A stretch of 64,000 bases of DNA from Diplolepis rosae (taxonomy: Eukaryota > Arthropoda > Insecta > Hymenoptera > Diplolepididae), in contig JAPYXD010000608.1 of NCBI GenBank assembly GCA_030998225.1, forward strand, positions 3,812,501 through 3,876,500. Reading direction: 5' to 3'. Below are positions 57,310-64,000 of the stretch, piece after piece (position 1 is the stretch's first letter; each line of letters begins with the position of its first letter). A program made the position numbers and the translations under genes. The notes below the pieces were generated by a model. It had not been told where the DNA came from. It saw only the letters and a list, made by a program, of their open reading frames with translations, and did no database searches.

Positions 57310-58305
57310 TGCTCCACAAGAGGGAATGCAGCGGCGAGTCATATAAACTGAGATCTGATTATACTTTTCAATTGATAATTCGATTGTTTTGATATTTCTG
57401 AAATCGTGGTTAATTATTATATATCTTTTGAAGAATTTGTTTAATTTCTTAAAATTATGTGGAATTATTTGAAATCTCAACATTGAGGTTAGGTTATTTG
57501 TAAACAGATCGTAATGAACTAAAAAGTACTTCTATATATCTATATACATAGAAAACACCATTTCAATGGGCACTTTCATCTAAATCATAAAAAAACTTTA
57601 AAGTTGTACTTTCGCCATCTTTCGCATTTGCCTGACGATGCGGTGCAACTACACTCCTTACCGAAAGGAGCGCTGTGTTCCTTCGACATAAGCCAACTGC
57701 TCCCCAAAAAAGGGGGAGCTGCTCACCCACAGAGGGAACGCAGCTTACCCAAATGCATAGTCGCACAACTCTCCTCCGGTAAACGCAACTACTCTACTGC
57801 TAAGGGCAGCATCTATGCCAAATTTTTTTCCGTGTATGGTGATAGATAAAAGAACTTGATCAAACTTAATTAAACAACAAGCATTCAAAACAACTATGAA
57901 AGTAAATAAATTTCAATGACTAAAATTAACAGGCTTAAGGGGACCTTATGGTTGAGAAATAAAAAAAGGTAGTTTTTACTGATTTTTACATATATTTTCT
58001 GAATTGTCTGACAATTTTTTTAATGGAAATGTTACAAAATTGCGACGTTATGTGGAGTTTTTCTACTGTCGATGAACCTAAAAAACTTAAAATAGAACGA
58101 AAATTTACCAATTTTGTCGTGTTTTAAGGTAGAAAGTTCAAGTTTTAAAAGAATTTTGTTGTTTCTCATGCCTTTATTTGAATAAAAAATATTTTTTTTT
58201 ATTAGTTTTCGATGTTCATATATAATAGTTTTTAATATTCCACAAAAAACAATTTAGTTCAGGTTAATAGGTTAGATGATTTTTTCTCAATCCCGCTCGC
58301 CAACT
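57310..58305. other. No gene recognised
   Basis: An open frame at 57604-57849 is rich in short GC motifs but resembles nothing I know. It overlaps an equally long antisense frame. Confidence 0.5.
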
Positions 58306-58309
58306 TCAA

Positions 58310-58860
58310 AAATATGCCCAAGTGCCAATTGCCGAAGGTGATAATACGGCACAATATTGGCCCAATCTCGGCAGCCAAGAGTCGGCCATTGTTATTGGGC
58401 CAGTGTCACTGTTTGCATCGGTCAAATGCTGGGCCGACGACGGCAGCCTTTTTCGACTGTTTAAATTTACCGACCTTCAGCCGAAACTTGGCCCAGTATC
58501 GGACCTATACCAAGCCGATTGTCATTTTTACTATGGCATCCAGTTCTGAAAGTAGAAGAGCCAGAGTCGGGCTCATGGACGGCACATTACTGGGCCATGT
58601 GTCACTTTTATCACGGCAAACTATCCTGGAAGTGAGAAAACCAGAGTTCGGCACAGCATTGGCCCGTTGATGTGCCGAAAACAAGTGCTGGTGGCCAGAG
58701 TTTGGGCCAGCATTGGCTGCCAAGTGCATACCGGAGTTATCATTCCAGCAACGGCACGATATTGGCAGCCGATCTTCGGCAAATTTTTGGCGATGCTGGG
58801 CCAGTGTTGGGCCGTATCTAATTTCGCACTTGTGTGGTTTCCAAAAATCGCGCATTTTAG
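58310..58860. repeat. Degenerate GGCCCA/TTGGCC-motif repeat
   Basis: Many copies of TTGGCCCA, GGGCCAGYATTGGC and CGGCA words in both orientations are spread through about 550 bp. Overlapping open frames on both strands follow from the motif and carry no family signature. It looks like an old palindromic-motif repeat. Confidence 0.6.
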
Positions 58861-59039
58861 TTGTCGAGGAAGAAAAAATCAATGAATGCGCAACTTACAG
58901 CGATGGAATGTTACTTTGCTGCACTTGTTTCACACATCAATCCACACAGACTTTCACTTGAGAAAACATCATAATAACCCAAAAAAGAATAACATAGCAT
59001 AAAAATCGCCTAGAGGTCCCGAGAGGGGTGAGATACTTC

Positions 59040-59140
59040 TCGGAACCATACGGCCCGCGCGGCCTAGTAGCTACCGCTTGACACGCGCCGGTTCCAGGAG
59101 CTGTACCTTTTGAACTACTGGGAATTGGGCATTGATACTT
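59040..59140 (-). other. Possible tRNA-like or SINE fragment
   Basis: GGCCCGCGCGGCCTAGTAGC and CGCCGGTTCCAGGAGC are G+C-rich against the flanks and loosely recall tRNA box sequences, but no full cloverleaf can be drawn. Confidence 0.25.
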
Positions 59141-59163
59141 TGGGAACATATACTACAACTATA

Positions 59164-60002
59164 TGTTACGTCCTGGTTACTTACCCTTTATTATTATAAT
59201 TTTCTCTCCTCGTTTTTTAATCGGGAAAGAGACCTGAAAAGATTTCTTAACTGAAACAAGGGACAAGGATCATCAACAATAAAAACACTCAAATTCTCAC
59301 AATTATTAACCTTTATTAAATAATCAAATACAATGAGAAAAGGGGCTCGTTTGGGAATTCCTCCTGGCAACCAGCTGGAAAATCAAAAGGGGAAGAATTT
59401 ATCAAGTTATTGAAGTCAAAATCAGGGAGTTAATGAAAATCCTTAACGACACGTACATTAAATGGGGGTGTTGATTCAGGGGAATCCAATCCTTTAATTT
59501 AATAGTGGATAAATGAAGTTCTACTGGTACCACTGATAATCCAATTTCAATTCTTGCACGTATAGATATATTTTCTGCAAATGAGGAACGTATTGACGAA
59601 CGATGGAATGAGTAACGGGTAAAGCTCTGGGAGTCACATTTTTTGGGCAGAGTAACTGCGCAGATGATGGTTTGACAATTACTGCTGAACAGAGTAACGG
59701 CGCAAATAGAAGTTGGCAAGTCACTCTTCGGCAGAATAATGGTGGGGATGAAAGCTAGCAGCTCACTGACGATTTGCGAAATTGCAGGTGCTTTTATAGA
59801 CCTTTTCCGTGTCGATACTGACATGATTTTCGCCATTCTCCGGTCAATATTGACATGACACTTCAAGATACTACCTAATAAATTATCCTACAGCCAGATG
59901 AGACAGTTTTAGTTTAATACTTGTCCCACTTTGGCCTGACATTTCTCCAACCATCATTGTTTCCATGAAGATTAATGGTTTGTTTACATAACACATTATA
60001 AC
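59164..60002 (-). repeat. Possible solo LTR, minus orientation
   Basis: The block starts TGTTACGTCC and ends ATTATAACA (TG...CA with TGTTA/TAACA ends). In minus orientation it has a TATA-like CTATAAAAGC (about 59800) and AATAAA-type signals near 59310-59325. No partner LTR and no target duplication are seen. Confidence 0.3.
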
Positions 60003-60066
60003 ACATTCCGATGGGGTTCCCTAATGGCTTTTTATGTATTTTTCATAGATTATTATTTTAAATAAA

Positions 60067-60509
60067 TGTGACGTGCCACGAGAAAGGGGGACTAATGCGG
60101 AAAACTAAAATTTTACAGGGCGAGCGATAGAAATGGAGCCCTTTTCTCAATGAAAGGCGACTCCTAAAAACCTGCCCCTCTACTTACAACTACACTCTCA
60201 CTAGTCGTGTCCCAGTATCCGTGTTTCTCGTTTCTGTTCACGCAAGAAAACCACGCGATTCTGAAATCAGACAGACTCTACTGTATGTAGTAGTAGTGAG
60301 TGGTGGGAGGTGTTTTCGTTGGTCCGTAGTCTAGCTCAGAAATGCTGCATTTACGGCCCTCTAATAAGCTATTTTATAGGTATAAATAATGCTTAAAAAT
60401 TTTTTCTGGTTTTTTTGCTAGATAGAGCAACTCCGAAACTATCGATTGAGACCAAAAACAGATTTGCGATATTTTCGGCGTTAGTTCCCTTTTCTCGTGG
60501 CACGTCACA
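60067..60509. mobile_element. Miniature element with TGTGACGTGCCACGAGAAAG inverted repeats
   Basis: TGTGACGTGCCACGAGAAAG at 60067 is mirrored as CTTTTCTCGTGGCACGTCACA-type sequence ending 60509, a perfect or near-perfect repeat of about 22 bp bounding 443 bp. No transposase. Confidence 0.75.
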
Positions 60510-60622
60510 AATATCGATGGTCACAGGACGTGACGTATACCCTAATTCAGGAAATTCTCTAGGAAATGCGATAGAAACAAATAATAATGGGCCGAGCGCT
60601 CAAAATCGCGGAAAACTATTGT

Positions 60623-61134
60623 CCGCGCACGAAAATCGCATTAAGAATTTTTTTTTGATCATTCACAAAAACAAAAATACCGTTTTGTAGGAGTTGTCAT
60701 GACGCATTTTTTTTATGTCAATAAAATTTTTATGCAAACCTTAATAGTTTTTTAGGCAAAAATTAAAAACACTTAATTTTTTGTTAAAAAAATGATCGAA
60801 AATTAGTCTAACGGTAAAAAACAACTTTGTCACTGGAAGTTTTTCGAAATCGAAAATTTATTAGATACTCTACCGGGTTAACCACAAAAACATGGTTTTT
60901 TTATTTACATTAAAATATTGTTTAAAGATGGTAAATTATGTTTTGAAAAACACTGATTTTCGATCATTTTTGATGACGAAAAATTGAGTGTTATTAATTC
61001 TTATCTACAAAACTATTAAGGTTGCATAAAAATTGTATTACGATCAAAAATGCGTCATGAAAAATTCTACAAAACGGTATTTTTGTTTTTGTGAATGACC
61101 GAAAAAAAATTTTTATCACGATTTTCGTGCGTGG
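60623..61134. repeat. Foldback element with about 190-bp arms
   Basis: CGCGCACGAAAATCG at the left pairs with CGATTTTCGTGCGTG at the right. The arms include ATTCACAAAAACAAAAATAC and TGACGCATTTTT complements. The unpaired centre is about 100 bp. Confidence 0.85.
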
Positions 61135-61144
61135 TGAGTTATTC

Positions 61145-62138
61145 CCAGCAAACACTGTTATATATAACATGTATTTAACTGTTACATAACAGATTGTAAC
61201 ACGTTACATAGCTCGTGACTTACAGGTGAGTCATCTGTGACGCAAAATGTCACACACTGTGTGATGAATTAGTTCTATAACAGCTCTGTAACGCTGTAAT
61301 GTAATGGGTCTGTAACAGACTTATGTAACATATGTGCTATATTGTTACGCAGCATCAATGTAAATATGTTCTATATGTGTTATGCAATTATGTTATATAG
61401 AAGTTTTGTAAAAGCGATATGTAAATAGTATGTAACGGAGATATGTTAAACAGATATACGATGATAAAATATTGATAATACACAACTCATTTCTGTGAGT
61501 CAAATTATACACCTTTGTGTTATTTGTCGATTACTGAATATTATACTTAGGGCATGTGAAATTTTACCATAGGAGCAATTTAGTTTACACAAGTTATTAC
61601 CCACAATTTTTAATTTTTCCAACTATTATTGATGTCGGTGCATTACATACAACTCACATAACTATTCCGTAACACTGTTACATTACCCTCACGTAACAAA
61701 AGAACGATATTGTTATAAATCATTCGGGTAACCAAGTTACAGAAAAAATTTTACATGATTCTTAGATAATAATTATGTCACATTGTTACATAGCTTTTAT
61801 TAATATACTTTATACACGACTTACATAATTATACAGTAATGCCGTGACAGTTCACTTACATAACAATTGTGACAAAACTGTTACAGATCATGTGTGTAAC
61901 ACAATTAGAGAACGAATTTTATATTGTTTTTCTATAGCATATACATCCCACTGCTACAGAATTGTTACATTCACTCTTTTATTGATCTTTTACATCTTCA
62001 CGCGGTAACAATCTTACATAAAATTGTTACCTTCCCGTTATATAGCAATTACGTCACTGAACAATAACAATCGTTACATAACCAGAAATAACTATGCTAC
62101 CCTTTTGTTACGGAGCGGTTACATAACGTGTTTGCTGG
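61145..62138. mobile_element. Non-autonomous element built of GTTACATAAC-type words
   Basis: CCAGCAAACACTGTTATATA (61145) is mirrored by TTACATAACGTGTTTGCTGG (ends 62138). The 994 bp between hold dozens of TGTTACATAAC, GTAACA and TTACATA words in both orientations, so the interior folds on itself in many ways. No protein is encoded; the family is not recognised. Confidence 0.7.
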
Positions 62139-62415
62139 ATTGCTGGTGGCCCTTCAATTATGCTTTAACATTACAAAGTGAATGTAGTCTAACAGATCAC
62201 ATTTTTAGTAGTTCTTTCAATTACACATCACACATAAATAAATATGGTAGACCTTTTAATATCTGTAATAAAAATCGATAAGGATTAATAAAATAATTAT
62301 CACGATTAGATTACTTCAACAATGATGGAAGAGAACACGTTGAAAATCTAATCAGAAAACATTCTGATAATTTCCATATACCTGGTGAACCTATAGATGC
62401 AACAAATGTATTGAA

Positions 62416-62601
62416 CCAGAACTGGCAACTCGTAAAGGCGTCATCTTCCATCAAGATAACGCCGAACCACATACATCTTTGGTCACTCGCAAAAAATTAT
62501 TGGAGTTAGGCTGGGAAGTGATGTCTCATCCACCGTACAGTCCTGACCTTACACCATCCGATTATCATTTATTCCGTTCACTTCAAAACGATTATATTTA
62601 G
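62416..62601 (+). pseudogene. mariner transposase C-terminal fragment (second family)
   Basis: The frame PELATRKGVIFHQDNAEPHT followed by LLELGWEVMSHPPYSPDLTP and SDYHLFRSLQND ends at TAG 62599-62601. It carries the second (HQDN) and third (PSDYH) catalytic aspartates of mariner. It differs from the 4459 element (HPPYSPDLVPSDYHLFASMG), so it is a separate lineage. The N-terminal two thirds, inverted repeats and C-terminus are missing. Confidence 0.9.
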
Positions 62602-64000
62602 AAATTGCTGCTGTTACGTCAGAAACATAACATTTCTCTTCTTAAAAGACTTCCTCCTTTATGTCAGGATCGGAAGGATCCTCTCTAAGGGATGAGGAAT
62701 AAGTCAGTGAACAGGAAGGGATTAATTATATGAAATATATTTATTAACATAAAATAGACGGTAAGTAAGCATAATGGAAATGGTAATAACATAGATGATT
62801 CAAAGTTAGTTGTAATTACCCTTCATTGAAAGTAAGTTTAGTTATAATTGAGTCCAATTGGTTGAATATGGTGATTCGAGTCCTTCCTTCGTGGGTGTTG
62901 AGATGAGTCTTAATTAGACTGTAAACGTTGTGGTCCAATCGGTTGGGATGATTGATTTCTGATCCCGGTTATTCTAGAGGATTCTCTAAGATTATTCCCC
63001 TTCATTATCTACTGTCTTTGAACTCGTAGACTTTGTATCTTGGCGTTGATTTTACTGATTTAAAAACTGGACTAGACTGAACTGAACTTGCGGTAAAAAA
63101 TCTGATAAGGCTGGACTGATGTTGTGGCGTCGATTTTACTAAACTAAACTGGACTGACGTCTGTTGGAACTTTCGATTTTTATACGATTTTTGAAGGTCA
63201 ACTATGACGAGTTACATGTTATTACAACGTACATGTAGTAATTCTCATATGTGTAATAAGTGCATCTGGTAGTGCATTGGTATGGTAGGGCTCCATTCAC
63301 CTTCTCTTTTGATAAATCAATTTCTTATATTGTGTGGGTATTACAACGACACATGGTAATACCATATTGATTATTTTATTGATATATAGATCTGGCTGTA
63401 ACTTACGCCGATAAAATCACACACGCGGTAATGCTATCTTCATCCCTCCATTGGTTTCTTGATCCGTTTGTAGCTTGAGTCTATAGAGTCGCGGGACGAA
63501 TCACGTGGAATAAAGATCTCTTGCATTTTTAATTTTTTCGGAGAGGCACTAAACCTGCTTTCGTTTGTCTCGGCCGTTTTCGAATTAAAAAATTGTTTTT
63601 TCTTTTTATTCCTTGACTTTTGCATTCGAGAAGATACTCTTTTTCCCCTAGAACACTTCATTTTCACTACAAAATCACAAGAAAAATCAAAGAGAAATTA
63701 AACAGAAAGTATAAACGGGCGCACGACTTTACTGTTTGGCTTAGCTGTTTATACGGATAGGAACCGTTGAATTTATCTGGCAGGTATAGAAAGAACACTC
63801 CTACACTGTTACATAATGTATTTCAATACAATAGAAAGGTAAATGAAAGGTGCAACGCTTAAGATAGGATGCTACCGCTCGGACCTCTGCTACGCCTACA
63901 TTCAAACCTTCTAAGGCGTCTTTTCAAATTTGCGTGTAAATTCCAGAATGTTTTTCGGATCAACATAAAATTTTATGTATTTTAACTTGACTATATGTAT
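62602..64000. other. Unassigned end of window
   Basis: No feature I can support. Minus-strand signals (TATA-like CGTATAAAAATCG at 63175; TTTATT near 62739) could belong to an LTR. A basic 75-codon minus-strand frame (63667-63440) has no recognisable family. Confidence 0.4.

Noticed and set aside
57604..57849. Small protein gene
   Set aside because: An equally long antisense frame overlaps it, there is no family signature, and composition follows short GC motifs.
58314..58961. Several overlapping open frames on both strands
   Set aside because: They follow from the GGCCCA word repeat and have no recognisable domains.
63440..63667. Basic 75-residue minus-strand protein
   Set aside because: Lysine- and serine-rich low-complexity sequence with no family match I can name; kept only as an unassigned frame.
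62650..63830. A second solo LTR in minus orientation
   Set aside because: TATA- and AATAAA-like words are present, but ends and target duplication could not be matched.

Overview
This window looks like a repeat-rich, visibly A+T-rich stretch of an insect genome, possibly hymenopteran, though that is inferred only from the mix of mobile elements. I see no host protein gene. The recognisable coding sequence belongs to transposons and retrotransposons: a Polinton-type DNA polymerase B, a mariner, a CACTA/EnSpm element, an R1-like non-LTR retrotransposon, a Ty3/gypsy element, a hAT element, a miniature LTR retroelement and a second mariner fragment.

Layout. 0-2 kb: a three-unit tandem repeat running into a hammerhead-ribozyme-like motif, then a foldback with two tRNA-Cys-like segments in opposite orientation, and a truncated tRNA-derived SINE. 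2-5.7 kb: a decayed Polinton polymerase B gene, interrupted by a 401-bp TTAA-flanked piggyBac-type miniature element (3662-4062). A 1254-bp mariner (4287-5540) lies just after it. 5968-14128: an 8.2-kb CACTA element with about 72-bp terminal inverted repeats. It carries an apparently intact seven-exon gene (six coding exons) for a SAMD3-like protein, followed by a zinc-finger DDE transposase gene with one frameshift and one stop. 14.6-16.1 kb: a damaged R1-like reverse transcriptase on the minus strand.

18269-39746 is one nested structure. A Ty3/gypsy retrotransposon has its 5' LTR split by a 9.1-kb hAT element (19137-28250). The hAT arms are about 2.8-kb near-identical inverted repeats around a transposase gene with a single stop. 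The gypsy part has a Lys-type primer site, gag with one stop, a GGGAAAC frameshift heptamer, pol with one stop, a third zinc-knuckle ORF where env would lie, a polypurine tract and a 3' LTR. Candidate ATGTT target duplications flank the whole.

39.7-64 kb has almost no coding sequence. It holds several dispersed repeat families, a 961-bp TRIM-like LTR element (45599-46559), and an unusually dense run of foldback elements between 46.5 and 61.2 kb. It also holds terminal-inverted-repeat elements at 51.9, 60.1 and 61.1 kb, and a 186-bp mariner transposase remnant at 62.4 kb.

Order of events can be read from the nesting. The Polinton fragment predates its piggyBac-type insertion. The gypsy element predates the hAT insertion in its LTR. 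The TRIM inserted at the edge of an older palindrome. The near-intact hAT, gypsy and CACTA elements are the most recent layer.
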